DNA of 64,000 nt from Theropithecus gelada (taxonomy: Eukaryota > Chordata > Mammalia > Primates > Cercopithecidae): assembly GCF_003255815.1 (NCBI RefSeq), contig NC_037680.1, positions 13,798,653 to 13,862,652 on the forward strand, written 5' to 3'. Position numbers and translations under genes: made by a program. A model generated the notes under the pieces. That model did not search any database. It had not been told where the DNA came from and worked only from the letters and a program-made list of their open reading frames with translations. Below, in pieces: positions 22,621-32,736 of this stretch; position 1 is the first letter of the stretch; every line of letters begins with the position of its first letter.

Positions 22621-23124
22621 ATGTTCTCACTTGCCAGGCATGGTGGCTCACGCCTCAGCACTTTGGGAGGCTGAGGTATGTAGATCACTTGAGGTCAGGA
22701 GTTCAAGACCAACCTGGCCAACATAGTGAAATCCCATCTCTACTAAAAATACAAAAATTAGCTGGGCATGGTGGCACATGCCTGTAATCCCAGCTACTTG
22801 AGAGGCTAAGGCAGGAGAATTGCTTGAACCCGGGAGACGGAGGTTGCAGTCAGCCAAGATCGCACCACTGCAGTGCAGCCTGGGCGACAAGATTGACGCT
22901 CCATCTCAAAAAAAAAAAAAAAGAAGAATGTTCTCACTTGTAAGTGGGAGCTAAACATTGATGGACACTAAGAAGGGAACAGTAGACACTTGGGCCTACT
23001 TGAGGGGGAAGGGTGAGGATTGAAAAGTACCTGTTGTGTACTGTGCTTATTACCTGGGTGACAAAATAATAAGTACACCAAACCCCCACAGCATGCAAAA
23101 TCCACATGTGAATATTTAACAAAC
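22621..23124 (+). mobile_element. 5'-truncated L1 3' end inserted in older L1
   Basis: Begins at 'atgttctcacttgtaagtgg' (counting across the Alu inside it) and carries the primate L1 3' UTR phrases 'ggagctaaacattgatggac' and 'cacttgggcctacttgaggg'. Itself interrupted by the Alu at 22634-22924. Confidence 0.85.
22634..22924 (+). mobile_element. Alu inside the inner L1
   Basis: Flanked by 16-base repeats agaatgttctcacttg at 22618-22633 and 22925-22940; the site straddles the inner/outer L1 junction. Confidence 0.95.
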
Positions 23125-23855
23125 ATGTTGGTAAAGACACAGAGCTACTAAAATTCTCACACATTGGCGGTAAGAGTGTACAATAATGAAACCGCTTTGG
23201 GAAAAGGTATGGTAGTTTCCTAAGACTTTAATCACTTACCATACAACCCAGCAATGCCACTCCTAGGGGAAAGAGAATTGAAAACATGGTCACACAGTCT
23301 TGTATACGAACATCTATAGCAACCTTATTTTATAATAGCTCAAACTGGACATGACCAACATGTCCATTAACAGGAGACTGGATAAACAAATTGTGCTACA
23401 TCCTTAAAAGGGTACTACTCAACAATAACAGTGAACAAAGCAAGCTACTGACACACAACAACATGATGACTCTCCGGGTCACGATGTTAACGAAAAAATA
23501 AGACAAAAAGAGAATATATTCTATATGAAATTCAGCTGCAGACAAACTAATCTGTGACGTTAAAAATCAGATAGTAGTAGAGATGGAGTGTGGAACTGAC
23601 TGGGAAGCGGGCTGGAGGGAACTCTTCCAGGGATGAAAATGTTCTTTAACGGGGATGGTATGGTTACACGGACTTTTACAATTGTTAGAATTCATCAAAT
23701 TCAACACTTGGAATGTTTGTTTTATTGTATGTTAATTATATCTCAATTTCCTTAAAACCTTACACACACACATATGCATGAGTCAGCCCACACATGTAGA
23801 AGACTGAAAAGATATACACCAAAATGTTAAAAGTGGTGGAATTGACCAGGGTGGG

Positions 23856-24173
23856 TTTTGTTGTTGTTAGTTTGTTTGTTGTTGCTTGTTTGAGACACTG
23901 TCTTACTCCATCGCCCAGGCTGCAGTGCAGTGGTGCACTTGTGGCTCACTGCAGCCTTGACCTCCCCGGGCTCAGATGATCCTCCCACCTCAACCTCCTG
24001 AGTAACTGGGCTTACAGGCACGCCACCACACCTGGCTAGTTTTTGTATTTTCGGTAGAGACAGGGTTTCACCATGTTGCCCAGGCTAGTCTTGAACTCCT
24101 TGGCTCAAGCAGTCTCCCCACCTTGGCCTCCCAAAGTGCTGAGATTACAAATGTCAGCCACCACACCCAGCCC
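23856..24173 (-). mobile_element. Alu (AluJ-like)
   Basis: Diverged, with a (GTT)n tail, ending 'ccaccacacccagcc'. Confidence 0.9.
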
Positions 24174-24256
24174 CGGGGTCGTTTTTATTTTCTCCTTTGT
24201 AATTCTCTATCTCCAAATTTTCTACAAAACAAATTCCTTATTAAATTTAGAAAAAA

Positions 24257-24855
24257 GGCTAGGCGCGGTGGCTCACACCTGTAAACCCAGCACTTTGGGA
24301 GGCTGAGATGGGTGGAGCATGAGGTCAGGAGTTTGAGACCAGCCTGAAACATGGTGAAACCCCATCTCTATTAAAAATACAAAAAAAGGCCGGGCGCGGT
24401 GGCTCAAGCCTGTAATCCCAGCACTTTGGGAGGCCGAGACGGGCGGATCACGAGGTCAGGAGATCGAGACCATCCTGGCTAACACAGTGAAACCCCGTCT
24501 CTACTAAAAATACAAAAAATTAGCCGGGCGTAGTGGCGGCGCCTGTAGTCCCAGCTACTCGGGAGGCTGAGGCAGGAGAATGGCGTAAACCCGGGAGGCG
24601 GAGCTTGCAGTGAGCCGAGATCGCGCCACTGCACTCCAGCCTGGGGGCGACAGAGCGAGACTCCGCCTCAAAAAAAAAAAAAAAAAAAATACAAAAAAAA
24701 TTAGTCGGGCATGGTAGCGCGTTCCTGTAATCCCAGCTACGCTTAAACCCTGGAAGTGGAGGTTGCAGTGAGCCAAGATCGTGCCATTGCACTCCAGCCT
24801 GGGTGCCAGAGCAAGACTCCATCTCTAAATAAATTAATTAATCAATTAATTAATT
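24257..24855 (+). mobile_element. Older Alu split by a young AluY
   Basis: Left arm 24257-24387; right arm from about 24700 with a partial deletion and a TTAA-rich tail. Confidence 0.88.
24388..24689 (+). mobile_element. Young AluY with monkey marker inserted in an Alu
   Basis: Near-consensus sequence with 'ggctcaagcctg' and 'ggcgtaaacccgggagg'. 'aaatacaaaaaaa' appears at both ends as target-site duplication. Confidence 0.95.
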
Positions 24856-24989
24856 TAGAAATTGCATATTTTAAAAAGATAAATTGAAACAGTACGCATC
24901 ATACAGTCTGGTATGAATGCTGCAAGAGGAACACCTAGCCCAACCTATTAGGAGGGGTCTTTGTACTGCTGACTGTAATCTTATCTCCA

Positions 24990-25164
24990 TATATGAAAAA
25001 AATTAGCTGGGCGTGGTGGTGTACACCTGTAATCCCAGCTACTCGGGAGGCTGAGGCAGGAGAATCACTTGAACCTGGGAGGCAGAGGTTGCAGTGAGCA
25101 GAGTTGGTGCCACTGCACTCCAGCGTAGGTGACACAGAAAGACTCTGTCTCAAAAAAAAAAAAG
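24990..25164 (+). mobile_element. Alu right part joined to duplicated L1 tail
   Basis: Starts in the central linker 'gaaaaaaattagctgggc' and ends with a short A tail, directly followed by the segment shared with 17665-17868. Confidence 0.88.
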
Positions 25165-25364
25165 GAGTTATCCATTAGATACAGATGTTTGTATACTGAA
25201 ATATTTACAAGGAAAATGCTGAGATTTGCTTTAAATACTTCAGGAAAAACAAAGCAGGGGCGATCACAGTTGAACCTGGATGACGGCGGGTACATTACGC
25301 TTTTCTATCTATACTTTTATATACTTGAAATTCTATAGAATTAAAAGGTTTTTATCTTTTGTTG
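25165..25364 (+). repeat. Second copy of the 17665-17868 segment
   Basis: About 94% identical by eye to 17665-17868, including 'tttaaatacttcaggaaaaa' and 'atctatacttttatatactt'. Like the first copy it follows an Alu A tail. It differs by a 7-base gap and about a dozen substitutions. Confidence 0.9.
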
Positions 25365-25535
25365 AAAAATTTTAGGTGTCTTTATCTAGGGGATTCCAGA
25401 ATTTTTACACAGCTTTCTCTGTTAATGCTATCAATATTAAACAGCTATTCTGTTAATGCTAAGTTTTTGAGCCTCATTAAATTTTTTAAATTTCATTATT
25501 GTAGCACTTAACTCTGACTTCTTCACAACTATTTT

Positions 25536-25840
25536 CTTTTTTCTTTTTTTTTTTTTTTTTTGAGACGGAGTCTCACCCTGTTGCCCAGGCTGGAGTGCAA
25601 TGATGCGATCTTGGCTCACTGCAACCTCCACCTTCCAGGTTCAAGCTATTCTCCTGCCTCAGCCTCCCAAGTAGATGGGATTACAGGCACGCACCACCAT
25701 GCCCAGCTAATTTTTTGTGTTTTTGGTAGAGACGGGGTTTCGCCATGTTGGCCAGGCTGATCTCGAACTCTGACCTCATGATCCACCCATCTCGGCCTCC
25801 CAAAGTGCTAGGATTACAGGCGTGAGTCACTGCGCCTGGC
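25536..25840 (-). mobile_element. Alu with target-site duplication
   Basis: Duplication cttcacaactatttt at 25521-25535 and 25841-25855. Confidence 0.95.
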
Positions 25841-25855
25841 CTTCACAACTATTTT

Positions 25856-26908
25856 TTATACACCTTCACATGTCACTTGGCATCTCTGATCTCAGTGTCA
25901 AAACCCCATGTCATATCTGCCCTTCCATCTATAGGTTGGGAAAGAGCGAGTGTGTCATACATATGTCCTGCCAGGGAGCTGCCCAGGCATCTTCACTGTG
26001 TTCACCCGGAAGGAGCCCTGTGGAATGGCAAGAAGTCCACACCTTGCTTCTTTCTGTTATGAAGCTCTCAGGAGAAAGGGTGCACAATTTCCTGAGGATG
26101 CTTTCCTAGCACCTACTGATAACCCTCCTCCAAGCACAAAATGTACTAAATTTGAGAACTTATGATTATAAAATAAATGAAAATTTAACACAAAAATCTT
26201 ATTCTCCAAGGCAAAGTTTTTGCAGTCAGCAGTTATTAAGCCTTTGCTGTGTGATGACTTTTGGCTTTCCTGAGTGAAAGAAAGCAATTGGAAGATCTCC
26301 ATCCTCACTAACCCACACTTACTGATTTAGGAAGGGGATACTTATGAATAATGACACTTAAGAACTACACAACTTTTTCTAAACAGGTTCAAATTATAAA
26401 TGCAAATTTCACTTAAAGATTAAGAAGAGCAGACTTAAGACCTAGGATGTACAATTACCCATTGGTTAAAACTATTAAAGTGTGTTTGAGTATATGTAAA
26501 TGTGTACATGCATATATTATATGCATAAATTTATAGCAATTAATAGTGAATTGCGGGAGATAAAGACTTAATGTTTATCCAGAGTTCCTTCCTCTGAAAG
26601 GTAAGATTTTAATCATAATAGAATGATGTAGATTTCAGCACCTCAAGTGATTGGCATGTGTGTTGTAGTTATTTTGGTGTATTTCATATGGGATGTTAGG
26701 ATTTAGTGTCATAGTTTTCTTAGATTCTTCCTCTTCCATATCTTCAAGTGTACAGAGAAGTTTCTCTCCATCCTATCTCTATTCATGTAGTTCCTACCAT
26801 GCACCCTGCTTCCTAGCCACTGTTATTAGTCCTTAATCTTTTCAGAATTTTGCCTGGGCTCTTAAAAGGATATGTGGAAATTTTTAATTCTTGTTTAAAA
26901 TGTCATTT
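25856..26908 (+). other. R3HDM1: R3HDM1 intron segment without recognised repeat
   Basis: Three overlapping short open frames (25822-26165) occupy a relatively GC-rich patch, with 'ctatag' at 25935 and an AATAAA near 26170. It could be an old unrecognised element or a cryptic exon. No peptide similarity was recognised and I do not call a gene. Confidence 0.4.
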
Positions 26909-27194
26909 AGCCAAGCATGGTGGATTGTACCTGTAATCCCAGCAACTCATGAGGTGGAAGGATTGCTGGAGGCCAGGAGTTTGAGACCAGCCTGGTCAAC
27001 ATAGTGAGAATCTATCTCTCCTAAAATAAAATTAGCCAGGTGTGGTAGTTTGTGCTTATAGTCCCAGCTACTTGTGAAGCTGAGGCAGGAGGATCACTTG
27101 AACCCAGGAGTTCAAGGCTGCAGTGAGCTATGATTGCACCACTGTACTCCAGCCTGGGTTGTCGACACAGCAGTACCCTGTCTCCCAAAGAAAA
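26909..27194 (+). mobile_element. Alu (AluJ-like)
   Basis: Diverged; imperfect duplication aaaatgtca at both ends. Confidence 0.9.
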
Positions 27195-27286
27195 ATGTCA
27201 GTTATCTATACTTTTTTTATGCTACCATACTTGTTTCTTTCCCCTGTTCATCTTATTTTGAACAATTAGAAGACTCTGGCAAGTAC

Positions 27287-27612
27287 TTTTTTATTTTTAT
27301 TTTTATTTTTTTTTATTTATTTTTTTTTTTTGAGACAGTCACTCCATCACCCAGGCTGGAATATAGTGGCACCATCTCGGCTCACTGCAACCTCTACCTC
27401 CTGAGTTCAAGCAGTTCTCATGCCTCAGCCTCCTGAGTAGCTGGAATTATAGGCGTCTACCAGCACGCCCCAGGCTAATTTTTGTATTTTTATTAGAGAT
27501 GGGGTTTCACCATGTTGGCCAGGCTGGTTTCGAACTCCTCCTGGCCTTAAGTAATCCACCTGCCTCAGCCTCCCAAAGTGCTAGGATTACAGGCATGAAC
27601 CACCATGCCAGC
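27287..27612 (-). mobile_element. Alu
   Basis: Long (ATTTTT)n tail; 'tctggcaag' duplicated on both sides. Lies 62 bases before a coding exon. Confidence 0.92.
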
Positions 27613-27667
27613 GTCTGGCAAGCATTTTTTAACTGAGGAAAGAAAAAATGTAAATATATTTTATTGA

Positions 27668-27760
<93 letters not shown>

Positions 27761-28131
27761 TAAAAGACAACTAACCTCCTAGACTTTGTTGCAGAACATC
27801 ATAGCTCCCTCAGAGTGTAAGGGGCAACCCTGAGCCCACCTGTTGGCACTGCCCAAGGAGAGCTCTGTGCCTCGGCCAGTTGATTTACACAGATTATCAC
27901 TGGCTCCATCAGGAGCAGAGCAAGGGAGAAGATGGCATGCTGCTTGGCAGAACAGTAATTCCCTAGTGCCACCCAAAGACAAGGCAGTGGCTAGGAATTG
28001 GGGCACTCTTGCTAATGAAGGACTGTCAGCAAGTGATTGGTCATAATGGACAGGAATGTCACTGCCACAGAGGCAGAATTCAGAAGGCCTGGGACTGATT
28101 TTCTTCTGCCAGAGTGCAAAACCCAAACTAA

Positions 28132-28395
<264 letters not shown>

Positions 28396-28714
28396 TAGAA
28401 TCCTGCAAAAAGTCATAATAATTGTTGCCGTCTGATTTAGGATTCTTGGATATACTCCTATGACCCTGTGTCATTTGAGATATGAGAGTATATATGGTAA
28501 GATGCAGGTAGGTTTAGGAGGGACAGAGGGGCCAAAGAGAAATGTGTGAGAGGAACAAGTAGAGTGAAACTCTTAGCCTCTTAGTTCTTTGAGAAAGGGT
28601 TTGTCCTTACATCCATGTGGGAGAGAGTCTGAGTGAACAAATATATTGCCTCTCTGTGGTAAAGTGCCTTCAAGTTTGTACTTTAACTTTCTACTCAGCA
28701 GCCTTGTGGTGTGG

Positions 28715-28800
28715 TTAGGGCAAGTGCTTTTATTTTATTTTACAATGGAAATGTGAAGTTCAGAAAAATGTTTGAGATCACCTAATTTAGAGAAGCCACC
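28715..28800 (+). mobile_element. Possible MIR fragment
   Basis: 'ttttacaatggaaatgtgaagttcag' resembles the MIR 'attttacagatgaggaaactgagg' region; very diverged. Confidence 0.35.
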
Positions 28801-28863
28801 ATACAATGCTTCTTTTTATTTGTGCAACTACCAGTAAAGACTGACATCAGTAGCTTAATTTTA

Positions 28864-29155
28864 CTTTATTTATTTATTATTTTTGAGATGGAGTTTCATT
28901 CTTGTTGCCCATGCTGGAGCACAGTGCTATGGTCTCAGCTCACTGCAACCTCTACCTCCCAGGTTCAAGCATTCTCCTGCCTCAGCCTCCGAATAGCTGG
29001 GATTACAGTCGCCCACAACCACGCCCGGCTAATTTTTTGTGTTTTTATTAGAGACAGGGTTTCACCATGTTGGTCAGGCTGGTCTCAAACTCCAGACCTC
29101 AGGTGATCCGCCCACATCAGCCTCCCAAAGTGCTAGGATTACAGGCACACCCAGC
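28864..29155 (-). mobile_element. Alu (first of an inverted pair before the last exon)
   Basis: Left end of the consensus is truncated: it stops at 'ttacaggcacacccagc'. 78 bases separate it from the + strand Alu at 29234. Confidence 0.9.
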
Positions 29156-29233
29156 TCAGTAGCTTTAACACTATTAGCTCTCTACCCCTTGCCTACGGGG
29201 TAAGTAGGAATGATTTAAAAGATAGATGTCCCT

Positions 29234-29534
29234 GGCCGGGTGCACTGCCTCATGCCTGTAATCCTAGCACTTTGGGAGGCTGAGGTAGGTGGATTGCCTG
29301 AGCTCAGGAGTCCGAGACCAGCCTGGCCAACATGGTGAAACCCCATCCGTCTCTACGGAAAACACAAAAAATTAGCTGAGCATGGTGGTGGGCGCCTGTA
29401 ATCCCAGCTACTTGGGAGGCTGAGGCAGGAGAATCGTTTGAACCTGCGAGGTGGAGGTTGCAGTGAGCCGAGATCACACCACTGCACTGCAGCCTGGGCA
29501 ACAGAGTAAGACTCCATCTCCCAAAAAAAAAAAA
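29234..29534 (+). mobile_element. Alu (second of an inverted pair before the last exon)
   Basis: Full-length AluS-like copy ending 133 bases before the acceptor of the last R3HDM1 exon. Confidence 0.93.
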
Positions 29535-29667
29535 CAGATAGCCCTAAAAGTTTTAATTTTGTGTATTTGCATGGTCATTTCCCATGTCATATTTGAGTCT
29601 GCAGTGCTTTTTTACCCAACTTTTTTGGTAACAGGGATGTGTTACTTCTGTACCTTTTCTATTCTAG

Positions 29668-30023
29668 TTGTTGGGAAGGTCTTGGAAATTACTGAACTAC
29701 CAGATGGAATAACTCGCATGGAAGCTGAAAAGCTTTTTGGGGAACTCTTTAAAATTGGCGCCAAGATCCGGTGGCTCCGGGACCCCCAGTCGCAACCACG
29801 TCGTCACCCCCTCTGCTGTGGCAGCGGGGACAACACTGTCAACCCTGAACGCTCTAAACCCAGTGACTTGGCCTCCACCTACACCGTCTTAGCCACATTC
29901 CCGTCCATTTCAGCTGCACAGAATGCATTGAAGAAACAAATTAACTCAGTTAACAAGTTTAAGCTGAGAACAAGCAAGAAGCACTATGACTTTCACATTT
30001 TGGAAAGGGCAAGTTCTCAGTAA
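29668..30023 (+). CDS. R3HDM1: R3HDM1 last coding exon, conserved C-terminal domain
   Basis: The acceptor 'ttttctattctag' ends at 29667. The exon encodes 117 residues and stops with TAA at 30021-30023; the C-terminus is ILERASSQ. Unlike the preceding low-complexity exons, this one encodes a foldable domain. Predicted order: strand VVGKVLEITELP, helix RMEAEKLFGELFKIG, strand AKIRWLRD, a Pro/Arg/Cys-containing insert, strand ASTYTVLATF, helix ISAAQNALKKQI, strand KFKLRTSKKHYDF. That beta-alpha-beta-beta-alpha-beta order resembles an RNA-recognition motif, with degenerate RNP2-like (VLEITEL) and RNP1-like (STYTVLATF) strands. The gene identity is firm; the RRM-like reading is inference. The frame is also open upstream into the intron, but no ATG with support lies there. 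Confidence 0.96.
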
Positions 30024-30638
30024 CAGCCACCTTTGGACCCTTCGCCTTTATGGTTCCCCTGCCCTCTCCCATCTTTGATTGGCTTGGTGTTTGGAGCTTC
30101 TGTTAACATTATAGAGACTCCTAGGATGTGTGTTCATGGCGTTATAGCTTTTGAAGAAAGGCCAGTGATCCAGCAAAGGGGGAAAATATATGCATTTCAC
30201 CCCACATGACTGTAGGAATCCACGTCAGAATGATACAGAGTTAGCAGGTTTTTCTAAGGAAATGCTGTTCAAATGCCTCCTAACTTTTATAGTTATTTTG
30301 TTTTATATTTCTAAATTCTTGTATCAGATCCAAAGCTCTATTGTACAGCAAATTATTCTTCAAAATGATTATAACCAGTTGCAACCTGTATTTCTTTTTG
30401 CAGCCAGCACAATGTGACCCAACTTAAAATTTGGGGGAAAAAGAATGCAGGAGTGAAATAACCAAGTCAAAACCATGTACTATCTCCTTGGGGGTTAGGG
30501 ATGCTAAGAAGAGCCCACAAATAGAGGATTACTCTTCCCCCGAATCTCTAAACTCAGAAACAATTGCCAAAAAATACATAACTCTTCCCTGTAGGACCCT
30601 TTCCTTATTCATTTAGGTAGTGTGAACATTAAGTATAA

Positions 30639-30644
30639 AATAAA
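30639..30644 (+). terminator. R3HDM1: Proximal poly(A) signal AATAAA of R3HDM1
   Basis: A canonical hexamer lies 616 bases after the stop codon and is followed by 'ttatgttcttaatgcctctt', which is moderately U-rich. It is a candidate alternative 3' end that would give a UTR of about 640 bases. The downstream element is weaker than at the distal site. Confidence 0.45.
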
Positions 30645-30986
30645 TTATGTTCTTAATGCCTCTTAAACCACTTACATTCAGAGGGGAACAGAAATCATTC
30701 TAAGCAGGAAAATACTTCCATTTTTTTTTTTTCAAGTATCTCTCTAATAACTAAATGCCACTTATTTGCATTCCCCTCCTTGTGGATTTTTTGTCACCTA
30801 AGGAAATGCATTTGATGAGTGCTGGAAACTTCTTAAGTGCTTTACAGTTTGTTTTCATTGTTTGCAGCGGATCACTGGACATCAAAGATTCATTGCACTT
30901 ATGAACAAGGAACCTTCTTTTCAATTTCTGTGTAATTTGCAAGGCTGTACAATGTGTGCTGATGCAAGCCTTTTTCAGTTCAAGAG

Positions 30987-30992
30987 AATAAA
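30987..30992 (+). terminator. R3HDM1: Distal poly(A) signal AATAAA of R3HDM1
   Basis: The canonical hexamer sits in 'gagaataaatg'. About 20 bases further on a GT/T-rich downstream element ('ctttgtcttttttttaatt') follows, the arrangement expected for a strong cleavage site near 31005-31012. It is the last good signal before repeat-rich intergenic DNA. Confidence 0.8.
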
Positions 30993-31015
30993 TGTTTACA
31001 AATATAGACTCACTT

Positions 31016-31862
31016 TGTCTTTTTTTTAATTAAAAGCACCTTCTAAATGAGTGTCAGCTTTGAAGACAGTAACCTTTTTGGAAGATTTGAGTCAATTTCA
31101 AGCTTACAGAAGATGAAAAACAGTAAACCACCTCATTTTACAAATGTCCCAAACATCCCTTTCTCTGTGGCAGTGATTCTTGGTGGATATGATTCTTGTT
31201 ACTGTATTCTCTATCATAAAGTTATTACAAACTATGGAAATTTGGAGTATGAACATACTTTATTGTCAGGCAACTAAAAATAGAAGATTATGTTTGGTGA
31301 GATAAATTTGGTTTTAGCTTATATATTGCACACCCAATTGTCCACTTAGACTCAAATGCTTTTTAGACATCTTTTCCCTTTGGTAAGCCAAGCAAAGTCA
31401 CCCTGTTGGGAAATCAAAAAGTTAGGGGTCTGCCAGCTGCCGCTTGCCTGAAACCTGGTTATCTTCCAGCCCAGACTAGGGCTTTTACTATGAAATTGAA
31501 GAGCACTAAGTGTCACCAGACTCTGGTGCAGATATGCACTCACTTTGGCACATTTGCAAGGTCCCACTGGTCCCAGAGAATGCCAGGCTTCCCCACCAAC
31601 TAGCATATCCCAATTGTGAATATTGTACTCCTGGGATCAAAAATTGGAGCTTAGAACCATTTTAGATTAAGGAGCCATAGTCGGGGGAAAGAGTAAGAGC
31701 GTGAGGTCTGTGAAAATCTCTTGCTTCCAAGTCTTGTTCAATTTTAATTATTTTTGACCTGCAGAGAATCAAAGATGGAGAGGACACATAAGTAAGGCTA
31801 GCATTTCAGCAACAATTCTTCAATCATACATGGGGATGGAGACCAAAAAAGTCACAACCTCC
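31016..31862. other. Intergenic, no recognised element
   Basis: Unique-looking sequence directly after the R3HDM1 poly(A) site; short open frames only. Confidence 0.5.
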
Positions 31863-32069
31863 CATCCTGGCCAACATGTGAAATGCTGTCTCTACTAAAA
31901 TACAAAAAATTAGCTGGGCATGGTGGTACGCACCTGTAATCCCAGCTACTGGGAAGGCTGAGGCAGGGGAATTGCTTGAACCCGGGAGGCGGAGGTTGCA
32001 GTGAGCCGAGATCGTGTCACTGCACTCCAGCCTGGTGACAGAGCAAGACTCCTCAAAAAAAAAAAGAAG
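31863..32069 (+). mobile_element. 5'-truncated Alu with target-site duplication
   Basis: Begins at 'ccatcctggccaacatgtga'; flanked by aagtcacaacctc at 31849-31861 and 32070-32082. Confidence 0.94.
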
Positions 32070-32108
32070 AAGTCACAACCTCATGGTTTCTTGCAATTAT
32101 TATTATTA

Positions 32109-32404
32109 TTTTTTTTTTTTTTTTTTAAGACCGGAGCCACTCTGTCACCCAGGCTGGAGTACAGTGGCACAATCCCGGCTCATTGCAACCTCAGACTCCT
32201 GGGTTCAAGCAATTCTTCCTCAGCCTCTCAAGTAGCCGGGATTACAGGCACCTGCCACCATGCCCCACTAATTTTTGTATTTTTAGCAGAAACAGGGTTT
32301 CACCATATTGGCCATGCTGATCTCGAACTCCTGATCTCAGGTGATCCACCCGCCTTGGCCTCCCAAAGTGCTGGGATTACAGACGTGAGCCACCCGACCT
32401 GGCC
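32109..32404 (-). mobile_element. Alu
   Basis: Full-length; inverted relative to Alus on both sides (31863 and 32437). Confidence 0.93.
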
Positions 32405-32436
32405 TGCAATTAATTTCTCTTGAATATTCCCTTTAG

Positions 32437-32736
32437 ACCAGGCACGGTGGCTCATGCCTATAATCCCAGCACTTTGGGAGGCCAAGGTGGGCGGATCACT
32501 TGAGGTCAGGAGTTTGAAACCAGCTTTGCCAACATGGCGAAACCCCGTTTCTACTAAAAACACAAAAATTAGCCAGGTGTGGTGGTGGGCGCCTACACAA
32601 TCCCCGCTGCTCAGGAGGCTGAGGGAGGAGAATCATTGAACCTGGGGAGCAGAAGTTGCAGTGAGCTGAGGTTGCACCACTTCATTCTAGCCTGGCCAGA
32701 AGAGCGAAACTCCATCTCAGGAAAAAAAAAAAAAAA
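32437..32736 (+). mobile_element. Alu
   Basis: Full-length AluS-like copy with a 15-base A tail. Confidence 0.93.

Larger units (their letters stand above)
22470..23760 (+). mobile_element. Old LINE-1 hosting a younger truncated L1
   Basis: The outer L1 reads 22470-22620 ('cacacccattagaatggcta..aacaccaaatgttggtaaaga') and resumes at 23125 with 'atgttggtaaagacacagag', continuing through 'acaacccagcaatgccactc' and 'aacatgtccattaacaggag'. The 13-base repeat atgttggtaaaga (22608-22620, 23125-23137) is the target-site duplication of the inner element. Confidence 0.85.
30024..31010 (+). other. R3HDM1: R3HDM1 3' untranslated region
   Basis: About 990 bases between the stop codon and the distal polyadenylation signal contain no transposable element that I recognise, unlike every neighbouring interval. 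That supports purifying selection or at least exonic status. A T-run lies at 30720-30732. I found no perfect miR-128 seed match (CACTGTG) on the sense strand, so I see no sign of feedback from the microRNA hosted by this gene. Confidence 0.8.

Noticed and set aside
29451..29667. In-frame open extension upstream of the last R3HDM1 exon
   Set aside because: It begins at a GTG inside an Alu. The strong acceptor at 29667 explains the exon, and no promoter or ATG supports an alternative start.
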